A DNA stretch of 64,000 nucleotides from JABMMZ01 sp044357345 (GTDB taxonomy: Bacteria; Bacteroidota; Bacteroidia; NS11-12g; UBA955), in contig JBIKPR010000004.1 of the NCBI GenBank assembly GCA_044357345.1, forward strand, positions 7,134-71,133. The letters are read 5' to 3'. Both the position numbers and the translations under genes were made by a program. The notes under the pieces were generated by a model that did not search any database, was not told the origin of the DNA, and saw only the letters and a program-made list of their open reading frames with translations. The number at the start of each line of letters is the position of its first letter. Position 1 is the stretch's first letter. Below, in pieces: positions 35,682-44,645 of the stretch.

Positions 35682-36572
35682 CTAGAAGTTAAAGCAAGGT
35701 TGACGTCCACCATGTATACGGTATGTCAATGTCAAACCACCTATAACATACCAATCTTTGGTTGCTGAATTTCCTCTTACATCACCATTTTCAAATGGCG
35801 CTAGTCCCACTTCCATACTTCTGTCTTTTAAAGCGACAGCCATTGGTCCACTTGCACCTCCAACAATAATATTGTCTACATAGATTGATGAAACATCATC
35901 CAGATAATCTGTGAAAGTTTTTCTCATTCCAAATTCAAAACCAAATGCCCAATAATCATCCAACTGCCATTTAGCGCCTATACCAACTGGAACACTTAAT
36001 TGGGTTAATGAGTATCTTCTTTTGTCGTTAAATTTAGTGGTCTCTTGTCCTTCTGTTCCCAATGGTTGCAATTCAATCCAATCTCCATCCTGCGCTTGCA
36101 AAGTTGGATCCATCATATACGTTTGGTACTTAAATTGTGCTTTGGGGTTAAAACGAAATACAGAAATACCAGCAAATAAATATGGTGACCATCCGTAAGA
36201 TGTCTTGGTTTGCTCATACCCTAATATATTCCATTCTCCTTGAACAGAAAACTCTATGATGTCCGATTTGAAGCTTAAATTTCTTCTACTTCTATATGGG
36301 TCTGATGCAAAGTTTTTGTCTGATCCTTCAATTTTGCCATAAATAGCTGTGCCTTTGAAGGTCAAATAAGGGCCGTAGTTGTATCGGCAAATCAACCCGC
36401 CCGCAAACTTGGTCTTATTCCACAATGGCATATAGCCATCGGTAAGTTCACCCATATAGTTTGATCCTCCTAAGTAAGGACCGAAATCAAGAGAGCTTAC
36501 TTTCTTTTGAGAGAATGCCATAAATGGCATTAAAAGCAGCAGGTTTAGGGTTATAATTGATCTATTTTTCAT
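35682..36572 (-). CDS. DUF6089-like outer-membrane protein (copy 1)
   Basis: The 296-aa paralogue of the neighbouring gene has a signal peptide (ending AFSQ). It shows the same ordered blocks: DFGPYLGGSNYMGELTDG, AIYGKIEGSDKNFASDPYRSRR, EFSVQGEWNILGYE, YLFAGISVFRFNPKA, LGTEGQETTKFNDKRRYSL and GMRKTFTDYLDD. Such proteins are probably envelope-associated barrels, but no function is established. It is the first gene of the DUF6089-DUF6089-uppS-bamA run. Confidence 0.85.
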   Translation of the reverse strand: MKNRSIITLNLLLLMPFMAFSQKKVSSLDFGPYLGGSNYMGELTDGYMPLWNKTKFAGGLICRYNYGPYLTFKGTAIYGKIEGSDKNFASDPYRSRRNLSFKSDIIEFSVQGEWNILGYEQTKTSYGWSPYLFAGISVFRFNPKAQFKYQTYMMDPTLQAQDGDWIELQPLGTEGQETTKFNDKRRYSLTQLSVPVGIGAKWQLDDYWAFGFEFGMRKTFTDYLDDVSSIYVDNIIVGGASGPMAVALKDRSMEVGLAPFENGDVRGNSATKDWYVIGGLTLTYRIHGGRQPCFNF

Positions 36573-36718
36573 CGACGCATAAAAAACAATTTACGAAATT
36601 AGTACTTTTCAATGATAAAACGAAAAAACCGAGGATTTATTTTACGAATAGAAAACCTTTCACTTTTCAAGTCCATGCACTAGACCATTAAGTTTTGCCT
36701 ACGAAAGCAAAGATAGAG

Positions 36719-39700
36719 CTATCGAATGAGGTAAAAGTACCCTCTTACGTAGCGCCATGGCGTTTTCTTGCCTTTGTATTTAATGAGGTAAACAAAATAA
36801 TCCGTTTGACATAAAAGCCCTTTATAAGTTCCATCCCAACCCGATCGGGCATCATCCGTTTCAAAGACCTTTTCTCCCCAACGGTTGTATATCTGAATAT
36901 TTGCCGTTTGAATTGATCCAGAATTGATTCTAAAAACATCATTGCTTCCATCGTCATTCGGCGTAAAAGCTGTTGGGATAAATAAAGTCAATGTATCCAA
37001 AACACAAATCTTCACTTTAAAACTATCGCTGCAAGATCCTTCATTCTTGATTTTTAAAGTAATGGTGTATTCATCAGTATCACCTTGGTATGTATGCGCT
37101 GGATTGCTGGCTGGGTCGTATGGAATTTTAGTTCCATCTCCAAAATCCCAAAACCCAGTTATGCCGCCTTCGCTTAAATTGATTATTTGCAAAAGCGCAT
37201 TGTTGCTGTACAAACATTGTCCCGCTGGTGAACTGTTGAAATATGCCCGTATTCTTGGATATCCAGGAATGGTCGCTACCGTATCATAAACACACATCGT
37301 TTGGGTATTTTGAACCTTCACTTTATACGTTGTGCCTACTGCTGCTGAAATACTCGATGTCTTTTGTGCTGGAATTGTATTCCACAAGTAACTATAAGGC
37401 CCTGCTCCATTCATTACCAAATTGGCAAATCCAATATTCCCGAAACATTGCTTAGGACTTGTATTTACCGTTCCATAAAATGGTGGGTGCACATAAATTT
37501 GTTTAATTTTAACCACAGAATCGCTGCAACCATCTTTCAAAACGACCCTGTAATTTACAGTTTTCCTCGGTTGAATATAAATATTCTGGACGTTAAATGC
37601 ACCATTGCTCCATTGCAAATTATAAGTCCCTGTTCCACCCTTGGCAATGGTGCTTAAGGTAACGGGCACGCTCGGGCAAACGGTATCTTTATCTGACACT
37701 AAAGCAAGTTTTAATGTATCTCCAACATCGAGTGTGAAACTGCTGCTGTTGGTGCATTTACCTGTACCTACTTTGTATACTATTTTGTGATTCCCCGTTC
37801 CCGCCTTCGAAGGATTGAAAGTGTTTCCTACAACACCAGAACCACTCAAAATACCACCGAGTGGACTAAGCCCCAAATTCACCACCGTATCGCGCATACA
37901 ATAATTGGCAACTAAACCTGTAATGCTTGGATTGGGCAAAGGATTTACAGTTACAAATATTGTATCTTGGCATTTGCCAGGCAGGCTAAACAATATGCGG
38001 TGTTTGCCAGCTTTAGCAACAGAAGGACTAAACATTCCCGATATCGCATTCGTAATTCCTGGACCTGAAAAACTCCCTTTTCCAGTATTGTTTTTTAATT
38101 TGAATGGATCATCTGCCACACAAAATACGGTGTCTTTTTGTATATCCGCCCTTGGGTAAACATAAATAATTATGGTATCCTTGCAAGCATTTGCATCAGC
38201 AACAATCTGATTGTATGTGCCTCTGCCGGCAAGCGCGGGACTGAATTTCTGGTAATACAAACTACTCCCCACAATGCCTTTACTACCTGTGAACATCGCA
38301 TTCCATGGATCGTTAAATAAATATTGATAACGCATAAAATAGGCTGTGTCACTCACACAATTTTTAACTGTGTCGGCATAAAACCGGGTGTAACGCAAAT
38401 ACATTATTTTATTGTCCTTACACCCATTCTTGGCATGATAGGTCAATATTGAAGACACAAAGGTTGAGCGACTAGGGACCTTAAACGAATCAGCGGCAAA
38501 AGTGCCCCCAATCGAATCGACTATGCCTTTTCCTGTCCAAAACCCGCCAGCTGGAAGTCCGGCAGGCAAGGTTCTCAAACCGGCATCTGGACAAGCAATT
38601 TCATCCCAACGTGCATCCACATCTTGTATTGTTCTTTGCAGGGTATCTCTGCATCCATTGATTGCATAAATATACAATTTATTTCCCGCTCCAGCTGTGT
38701 TGGGCGAATTGATTCCTAATCGGCTATTGCTGATTGATGGCCCCGTCCAAATACCACCTAATGGATAAAACTTTAAAGTATCTGCACTTACCGATTTGCA
38801 CAAGGTATCAAATTGCTTAATCACCAAGCCATCAATGTTAATGGTCTTTTTACTGCTGCAGCCATTCCAAGTATAAGTAACAACAAAAGAACCCGCTGTA
38901 TTGGGTGGTGTTACAATACCTGAGGCATTGATGTTTGGGCCAGACCACGTGCCTCCACTTGGAGTGAAATTCGTAACTAAAAACGGCGCAGTTCCTGGAC
39001 AAGCCGCATTTGGTGCGCCCGCATTGATTGCTTTTACCGTAACTATTACAGAATCTCTACATGATCCTACCGCGTAATACGCTTTAAATATACCACCGCC
39101 TGAAACTCCAGGATCAAACGTTCCATTCGCTGAATTGCTAATGCCAGTGCCCGACCAAGTCCCTCCGCTCGGTTGAGCACTTAAATTAAATGCTGAAGCT
39201 GATTGACAAACTGTGGTGTCATTTTGTGCAACAGGTGGATCTAAAACCAAAATATCGACAGTGTCTCTAGCTGGCAATGATACCCCATCGTTAACTTCTA
39301 AGATGTATTGTGTGCTTGTTGTGGGACAGACGGTTTTTGGTGGCGCACCAGTTAAGCCCCCACTGATCCAATTGTACGCATAGTTGCTTGAATTCCCTCC
39401 ACTTAAAACAGCTGTCAACACTGCGCAAGAGCCTTTACATAAAATGGTTCTATTCGTTTTCAAAACCAAATTAATTGGACAATCTGTTATTTTGAAATTA
39501 AGCTTAGCGTTAATTTTCCATATACTATCGCAGGCATCTTTAAAAGATGAATTGAAATTGAGTAGGTAATTTCCACTTCTATTCAAGCCAGAGACAAAAA
39601 AAACATCGAAGGTATTGCTTTCGTTTTTTGAGTCGCAATTTATAGCCGTTACATTTGATATTATCGTTGACAATGCACCACTCAATTTGAAATTTGCAGC

Positions 39701-40237
39701 CTTTACTGAATCACAGTTAAACTTCTGGTCGAGCACCACCCGAATCTTGTTTGAATTACACGTTGGGTCGGCAATTGCAGAAAACTTAGGTTGTGGCACT
39801 GAGGTGATCTTTGCTTCCCAATTTAAGTCCCATCCATCGCAAACTATATTGGCATCCGAATGAAAATAAAATGTAACACAAGAATCGCTGGCATTTATAG
39901 CAATTGGATTGTTAATGGTTCCTGTATAGGTTCTTAACAATGTTCCATTGGTGTCATTGCCTTTGTAAACCCTTAGATAATCTGAAATCGATTCACTGCA
40001 AAACGGTCCGTTAAACTTGATATTGATAATACTCGCTCCTTTAACACAAACGGTAAAAATCAAATTTTCGTTGTTTGCATATTTTTTGGCCGACTGTTTA
40101 TTTCCCTCGCTATCGGTTAACTTGCCTTTGCATGCATACACTTTGGCATTGGCCATTTTATAGGTGGTTTGTGCAAAACCAAACTGAACAAAAAACACAG
40201 ACAAAAACAGAATCAAAAATTGATTCACAGCTTTCAT
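36719..40237 (-). CDS. T9SS substrate with CUB-like domain, Ig-type repeats, PKD domain and type B sorting domain
   Basis: The protein has 1172 aa from ATG 40237 (MKAVNQFLILF); a TTG eight codons upstream is possible. After the signal peptide (ending FGFAQ), a CUB-like domain (about residues 25-150) contains KFNGPFCSESISDYLRVYKG and a short C-S-D-Y-L-R-V-Y core. Repeated Ig-like modules follow with the motif GGTWSGxGI (TWSGTGISNS, TWSGPNINAS, IWTGPSISNS, FWTGKGIVDS, LSGSGVVGNT). A PKD module (FWDFGDGTKIPYDP) precedes the type B T9SS sorting domain (FIPTAFTPNDDGSNDVFR, YNRWGEKVFET, GWDGTYKG). It is the last gene of the six-gene exported-protein operon. Confidence 0.88.
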   Translation of the reverse strand: MKAVNQFLILFLSVFFVQFGFAQTTYKMANAKVYACKGKLTDSEGNKQSAKKYANNENLIFTVCVKGASIINIKFNGPFCSESISDYLRVYKGNDTNGTLLRTYTGTINNPIAINASDSCVTFYFHSDANIVCDGWDLNWEAKITSVPQPKFSAIADPTCNSNKIRVVLDQKFNCDSVKAANFKLSGALSTIISNVTAINCDSKNESNTFDVFFVSGLNRSGNYLLNFNSSFKDACDSIWKINAKLNFKITDCPINLVLKTNRTILCKGSCAVLTAVLSGGNSSNYAYNWISGGLTGAPPKTVCPTTSTQYILEVNDGVSLPARDTVDILVLDPPVAQNDTTVCQSASAFNLSAQPSGGTWSGTGISNSANGTFDPGVSGGGIFKAYYAVGSCRDSVIVTVKAINAGAPNAACPGTAPFLVTNFTPSGGTWSGPNINASGIVTPPNTAGSFVVTYTWNGCSSKKTINIDGLVIKQFDTLCKSVSADTLKFYPLGGIWTGPSISNSRLGINSPNTAGAGNKLYIYAINGCRDTLQRTIQDVDARWDEIACPDAGLRTLPAGLPAGGFWTGKGIVDSIGGTFAADSFKVPSRSTFVSSILTYHAKNGCKDNKIMYLRYTRFYADTVKNCVSDTAYFMRYQYLFNDPWNAMFTGSKGIVGSSLYYQKFSPALAGRGTYNQIVADANACKDTIIIYVYPRADIQKDTVFCVADDPFKLKNNTGKGSFSGPGITNAISGMFSPSVAKAGKHRILFSLPGKCQDTIFVTVNPLPNPSITGLVANYCMRDTVVNLGLSPLGGILSGSGVVGNTFNPSKAGTGNHKIVYKVGTGKCTNSSSFTLDVGDTLKLALVSDKDTVCPSVPVTLSTIAKGGTGTYNLQWSNGAFNVQNIYIQPRKTVNYRVVLKDGCSDSVVKIKQIYVHPPFYGTVNTSPKQCFGNIGFANLVMNGAGPYSYLWNTIPAQKTSSISAAVGTTYKVKVQNTQTMCVYDTVATIPGYPRIRAYFNSSPAGQCLYSNNALLQIINLSEGGITGFWDFGDGTKIPYDPASNPAHTYQGDTDEYTITLKIKNEGSCSDSFKVKICVLDTLTLFIPTAFTPNDDGSNDVFRINSGSIQTANIQIYNRWGEKVFETDDARSGWDGTYKGLLCQTDYFVYLIKYKGKKTPWRYVRGYFYLIR

Positions 40238-40263
40238 TCCATATGCCTTGACACTTTTCAATG

Positions 40264-40701
40264 TTATTTAGTTATTGATATGTTTGGTGTATTAATTGAA
40301 TTGCTCCAATTGCCTGCCCTGTCGCGCAGTTTAACGTCAAATTGAGTCAACTCAGAATTTCCAGTCCCTAATAAAAAGGTATTTTTAATTTGCACGCGTA
40401 TAATCCCTTTTATTTTAATTTCCGAGCCTGGCGGTGACAATGGCTTAACAAAGTAATAATCTGCATTGGCCAATCGTCTGTCTTTTATAAACAAATCATT
40501 TTTATTTGGATTATCTTCGCCTATATCGCCATCTGCATCGGTGTATTCAAACCGAATGACCAAACTGTCTTTGAACTCTTTAATGCTTGTTGAATTAACA
40601 TCTAAAAACTTAATCAACGGCACTGAACTGACCGCTGAATCTTTGCTGCAAGAAAGAAAAGCAAACAATATAAAAACTGGTATAAAACTATATTTCTTCA
40701 T
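40264..40701 (-). CDS. Small lipoprotein of the DUF1501-associated operon
   Basis: The 145-aa lipoprotein has lipobox FLSC (Cys18), followed by SKDSAV. The mature part has an acidic calcium-loop-like segment (YTDADGDIGEDNPNKNDLFIKDRR) and a beta-rich end. From general knowledge of Bacteroidota lipoproteins, DxDGDIG followed by a R is a recurring pattern of a small extracytoplasmic domain of unknown function. It starts 2 nt after the C-x4-CH lipoprotein gene and ends 26 nt before the T9SS gene, so it belongs to the operon. Confidence 0.72.
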   Translation of the reverse strand: MKKYSFIPVFILFAFLSCSKDSAVSSVPLIKFLDVNSTSIKEFKDSLVIRFEYTDADGDIGEDNPNKNDLFIKDRRLANADYYFVKPLSPPGSEIKIKGIIRVQIKNTFLLGTGNSELTQFDVKLRDRAGNWSNSINTPNISITK

Positions 40702-40703
40702 GC

Positions 40704-41654
40704 TCAGTTAAGCCTCAGGGCAAAGTGTTTTACAAAGTTAAATGAAGTACTCGATGAAGGGATAAAAACCTTGGGGTTGATTTTATCAGATGTTTCAGTT
40801 CTAACCCAAACAACATCTCCAGAAGTTCCAATATCGGCAATATTAACCGTAATGCTGTGCCAATAATCTAGGTTAGTTCCTGATAAGCCTTTTGCATTAA
40901 AAGGATTGGTTTCTAAAACCATGTTTTGAACCTTAGTCGAATCGTAACTGTTAGGGTTTAATGAAAAATTGATTTTCGTTCCTGTAAACTGATTCACAGG
41001 GGTTTTATCGTCGGTATAAGCCACCCAAATTTTCAAAGTATTGGTTCCGCTTGGCACCAGCAAAGGATTATATCCACTTCTCGTCAAGGGTGTACTAGAA
41101 CCATCCGCAAATGCAATTAAACCGCCAATTTGTGGAATAAAATCGATGCTATTGGCGGCATTCCCAAATTGATCTTTGGCTCCTGCATTTATCCAATTGC
41201 TTATATTTTGAACGTATTCGTTTTTCTTATCTGTCCAATCGCTTCCCGGATCAATGGTTAATGGCATAATCCCTTGAGAACCTGGGATAAAAACACTTAG
41301 ACGGTGCAACAACATACTTTTTGCTGCATCTCCAGGAACAACACGCAAATTGAATTGAGGATTGTTGGGGTCGGTATTGGTGCTTAGACGATTAATTAAA
41401 GAATTGTATGAGCTTTCAACTGAGCGAAAATCCGGTTCAAAGTTTCCATCGTGGCAACCACTGTTCGAACAAGTTGGTTTAAAAATATTTTTGTGTAAGC
41501 CTTCTATTGAGTTGGGGTCAATGGGTTTGTTACTTATTACTGGCCCTTTATTGGTGTTATCCCAATTTTCATATGGATTCCCAGAGTTTGAACTTTTTTT
41601 ACAAGCAATCAAACCCGTGAGTAAAAACAGACTTAAAATTAATTTCATCTTCAT
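40704..41654 (-). CDS. Lipoprotein with C-x4-CH haem-type motif
   Basis: The 316-aa lipoprotein has lipobox LIAC (Cys18), followed by KKSSNS. Residues 57-70 (NIFKPTCSNSGCHDG) contain Cys62-x4-Cys67-His68. This is an atypical spacing of the haem c attachment motif, and similar segments recur in secreted cytochrome-like proteins of Bacteroidota and Planctomycetes. The middle segment RVVPGDAAKSMLLHRL resembles the cytochrome-type region that follows such motifs (ILGWIDSGA-like: ISNWINAGAKD). The C-terminal half is a beta domain. It overlaps the DUF1501-like gene by 4 nt, so the two are translationally coupled. Haem binding is inferred, not shown. Confidence 0.78.
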   Translation of the reverse strand: MKMKLILSLFLLTGLIACKKSSNSGNPYENWDNTNKGPVISNKPIDPNSIEGLHKNIFKPTCSNSGCHDGNFEPDFRSVESSYNSLINRLSTNTDPNNPQFNLRVVPGDAAKSMLLHRLSVFIPGSQGIMPLTIDPGSDWTDKKNEYVQNISNWINAGAKDQFGNAANSIDFIPQIGGLIAFADGSSTPLTRSGYNPLLVPSGTNTLKIWVAYTDDKTPVNQFTGTKINFSLNPNSYDSTKVQNMVLETNPFNAKGLSGTNLDYWHSITVNIADIGTSGDVVWVRTETSDKINPKVFIPSSSTSFNFVKHFALRLN

Positions 41655-42991
41655 ATGCGGTCAAATAAGCTCATGGATTCAAAATCGACCAAACCAGCTG
41701 CTTTTACCTCGTCTTTAAAACCTAAAATATCGGCAATGGTCAAAGCCATATCGGTTACCTTTCCTACAGGATTGGTTTCATTACCGACTAAAAGATTAGA
41801 TGGAACATTTTGCCCAACCATACCACCAAATACACGCAATGAATTGCTGTCTCCGTGGTCGTAACCATACCAATCATTCTCGTCTTGAATGGGGTTATGC
41901 TGTAAATTACGGCCACATTCTGGCGCAAAAGTCATAATGGTTTTGCCACTCATTTCAGGAATTTGGGTTTGTATGTAATTCCATAAAAAGCCCATGGCAT
42001 GATCCGCTCTGTGCATGGCTTGCAAGTAGCCCGTATAATTGCCGTGGCATCCGTCAATATTGCTAAGGTTTACCACCAATAATTTTGGTTTAAACACGCG
42101 CAATACCTCTGCTGCATAGCCAATGGTTGAACCATCACCTCCTGAAACCGGCGGCATAGGCAATAAACCCGAAGCTTGTCTTTGAAACGTATTGGCTATA
42201 AATTCCTTGATTTGTGTCTTCTCATCGTCGGTATTCCTAATACCTGGCATATCTCCTTTTTTGATGTTAAAGGTATTGTCCAGAAAATTTTTCATTTTAT
42301 AAACAGGCTCTAGCTCCTCTTGAGGATGGTAAATTTTAGCGTTGGAAAGCGCAGCATAGCCATCGCTTCCAAAGGTTATTCCAGGGGCAAAAAAGTTAGC
42401 GCCATATTGCAACCCAAAATCTGGATGCTTGCTCGAATTTAACAAGGGAACGGAGTTGGATATGGTGTTGCCAATAAACCAAGTTTCGGTGGCTTTAAAC
42501 CCACCAAATCGCCTTGCATATTCAAAAATTGTTGGGTTCATCGGTCTAACCTTCAAACCCTGGCCCTGCACTCTGCTGCCCGTAATCAATGAATTCAAAC
42601 CACCATAATGCCCTCCAGATATGGCCCGCATTTCTTGAAAAATAGTGCCTTGTTTTTGCAAAGACTGTGAAAGAATTCTTGGAATGGGTTGGCTACCATT
42701 AGTCTGTCCTGCCGGTGTCAGTCCATAGGCTATTTTAGATGCAGGGGCAGCGCCTTCAAGCATATTGTACAAAATATTCCCTTCAACATTATAGCCTTGG
42801 CTATCGGCCAAATACCTTTGTAAAATGGAGTCTTGTTGACGCAATCCGCCTCCGAATATCACCAACACCACATGGTCGGCTTTCGGTGCATTGGTCCGGG
42901 CAAACAAACGTCCCGAAGGAAGAATGTAGGGCAAGACCATACCGCCTGCGGCAAGTGTTGCTGATTTGATGACAAATTCTCTTCTTTTCAT
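41651..42991 (-). CDS. Tat-exported DUF1501-like protein (alkaline phosphatase superfamily fold)
   Basis: The 446-aa protein has a Tat-type signal (MKRREFVIKSATLAAGG, twin arginine RR with hydrophobic run). The mature part begins KADHVVLVIFGGGLRQQDSI, where DUF1501/sulfatase-fold proteins place their first beta strand. It then shows ISGGHYGGLNSLITG, VVNLSNIDGCHGNYTGYL and TIMTFAPECGRN. The HGxx- and EFGR-like segments of DUF1501 proteins are recognisable as DGCHGNYTGYL and APECGRN. In Planctomycetes, DUF1501 genes lie next to DUF1549/DUF1553 genes, as here. The activity is unknown; a hydrolase on surface polymers is an inference. Confidence 0.82.
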   Translation of the reverse strand: MKRREFVIKSATLAAGGMVLPYILPSGRLFARTNAPKADHVVLVIFGGGLRQQDSILQRYLADSQGYNVEGNILYNMLEGAAPASKIAYGLTPAGQTNGSQPIPRILSQSLQKQGTIFQEMRAISGGHYGGLNSLITGSRVQGQGLKVRPMNPTIFEYARRFGGFKATETWFIGNTISNSVPLLNSSKHPDFGLQYGANFFAPGITFGSDGYAALSNAKIYHPQEELEPVYKMKNFLDNTFNIKKGDMPGIRNTDDEKTQIKEFIANTFQRQASGLLPMPPVSGGDGSTIGYAAEVLRVFKPKLLVVNLSNIDGCHGNYTGYLQAMHRADHAMGFLWNYIQTQIPEMSGKTIMTFAPECGRNLQHNPIQDENDWYGYDHGDSNSLRVFGGMVGQNVPSNLLVGNETNPVGKVTDMALTIADILGFKDEVKAAGLVDFESMSLFDRI

Positions 42992-43000
42992 AGGTTTGAT

Positions 43001-43504
43001 TTAATAGAACATATATTCATCGGATGCGGCAAACGCAGTATAAACCAGCTCCGGTCTAAAATTAGGATTGGATTTGTTGGCATTGATAAAATTGGTAAAC
43101 CAAGTTTTCTCTGCCTCGGTTGGTCTGCGGATAAAAAAGCGGATAAAGGTTTCCTCAATAAACCGTTCAGTGCTGTCTGTCATCATTTTCCTGCTAGGCA
43201 ATTTGACATTGGCACTGTTCATATAGTTGCTGATGATAACTTCATTGATTAATGACTTGTCACCACAACTTTGCATCACCCTGTCGGTGCGGCTTAATTC
43301 GTTAATGGAAGAAGGTTTTTGAAATAAATTGGTACTTAAGATGCTGTGAAATTCTATATTTGATTTCGACTTGTCCTTGTCCAAATTATTCCCATAGGTA
43401 TTGGTATCCACTACCTCATAGGTATTGGTGTCCTTCTTTTTGCAGGCCGAAACCCCAATCAGCAAAAGCAGGAAAAAAGTCAGTTTAAAAGTGTGCGTAT
43501 TCAT
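43001..43504 (-). CDS. Lipoprotein with a single C-terminal RRPT-type module
   Basis: The 167-aa lipoprotein has lipobox VSAC (Cys21), followed by KKKDTN. The C-terminal part is a single helical module: FIEETFIRFFIRRPTEAEKTWFTNFINANKSNPNFRPELVYTAFAASDEYMFY. It matches the pattern RxLxLLGRxPTxxE ... L-x-S-x-EF of DUF1549/DUF1553 (planctomycete PSD1-type) and DUF4214-like proteins. The upstream gene carries two copies of the same pattern. It overlaps that gene by 20 nt and is followed 9 nt later by the DUF1501-like gene. Confidence 0.75.
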   Translation of the reverse strand: MNTHTFKLTFFLLLLIGVSACKKKDTNTYEVVDTNTYGNNLDKDKSKSNIEFHSILSTNLFQKPSSINELSRTDRVMQSCGDKSLINEVIISNYMNSANVKLPSRKMMTDSTERFIEETFIRFFIRRPTEAEKTWFTNFINANKSNPNFRPELVYTAFAASDEYMFY

Positions 43505-44396
43505 CGCTTGCTAAAATATTTTCTTGTACATTTTGTAAACTTTTATTGGTATAAAAATCCATTATCAGGTTATATGACTCTTGGGTTGTTGGTTCTCTAC
43601 CCACTAAAGTTAAGTAACACCATTTGATTATTCCTTCATAATACTCTCTAGAATTGCACAGCATTTTGCAATAAGAGGGTTTGTTGTCTGCAAAGGCGCC
43701 AAACAAACTGCCTCCCTTTCCTGATTCGATAATCGGATAAGCAATAGCGAATTCATCGCGGGTTGGGAAACGGAAAAACAAATCATCGAAAGAAGCATTC
43801 ACAAAATTCAAGGAATTCATATTGATGACATCGTAAATCGGATTGTCAAGCATGGCTGCGTACATATCGGAAATGCCAATAATGCCTAACTGATAAAGCC
43901 GTCTCGATTTCAGAACATTTTGACAACGGTTAATGGTTAGCATGGCAGAAAACACCCCTACCGAATCGCCGTTTAGTCGAGCCGATAGCACAGCAAACTG
44001 TGCATTGCCAATTTGTTGGTAAAACTCCTCCTCTCCGGCCCCCTCTAGCAACCTAGCCTTACTTAAATCGTACAATCTTTGGTAATAGGCTCTTTTGTAT
44101 GAAGAATCGCCAGGAACATATATAGAATCCGTCATCAATCTTCTAATCAATGACTTTCGAACATCATAGTTCAAATCACCACCACGCAATACAGCCAAGT
44201 CGCGTATCACTTCGTTATCGAGAGGTTCGCGCCCTAATAAATCAATATACAAGCGGTTGATGTAATTCTCAACTTTAACCGTAGGCACATCGTCGTAATT
44301 TTTGGGCGTATTGTTAGGCACAAGAACATCAGAATTCTTACAAGAAACGCCATACAATAGAAAAAGAATAAATAAGAACCGTCTGTTTTTCTTCAT
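43485..44396 (-). CDS. Lipoprotein with two GREP-type modules, first gene of the DUF1501 operon
   Basis: The protein has 303 aa from ATG 44396-44394 (MKKNRRFLFIL), with lipobox GVSC (Cys19). The in-frame codons to 44435 add no signal sequence and are rejected. Two related modules are visible: YINRLYIDLLGREPLDNEVIRDL near residue 43 and KWCYLTLVGREPTTQESYNL... ASDEYAHF at the C-terminus. The motif L-x-GREP-T-x-x-E with an ending SDEY is shared with the next gene. Such modules occur in DUF1549/DUF1553 and DUF4214 proteins of secreted systems. It is the first gene of a six-gene operon, and the upstream 249-bp divergent spacer must hold its promoter. Confidence 0.75.
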   Translation of the reverse strand: MKKNRRFLFILFLLYGVSCKNSDVLVPNNTPKNYDDVPTVKVENYINRLYIDLLGREPLDNEVIRDLAVLRGGDLNYDVRKSLIRRLMTDSIYVPGDSSYKRAYYQRLYDLSKARLLEGAGEEEFYQQIGNAQFAVLSARLNGDSVGVFSAMLTINRCQNVLKSRRLYQLGIIGISDMYAAMLDNPIYDVINMNSLNFVNASFDDLFFRFPTRDEFAIAYPIIESGKGGSLFGAFADNKPSYCKMLCNSREYYEGIIKWCYLTLVGREPTTQESYNLIMDFYTNKSLQNVQENILASDEYAHF

Positions 44397-44645
44397 AGGC
44401 TGAACTAAAATTGTTGTCTTATGTTCAACAAACATAAGGAATTATTTTAACTTTTGCAAATTAAAAGGAAACAAAACACTTGTTGAAACAACTGATATTC
44501 AATAAATAAGACAAACTCGATTTCATATTCCAAGGTCTAAAAACAAAAATAAAGCATTGATTTACAAACGTTTGAAATTACATTCAAAACCATAAGCAAC
44601 TATACTTAGGTCCTTTCGTCTAAAAAGAGTTAAAACTCAACGCTT
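44397..44645. other. Divergent intergenic spacer
   Basis: This 249-bp AT-rich spacer separates the DUF1501 operon from the cysteine-repeat protein gene. It must contain both promoters. No exact TAnnTTTG element was identified for either gene; TATACTTA at 44600-44607 is a partial match on the plus strand. No structure was recognised. Confidence 0.4.
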
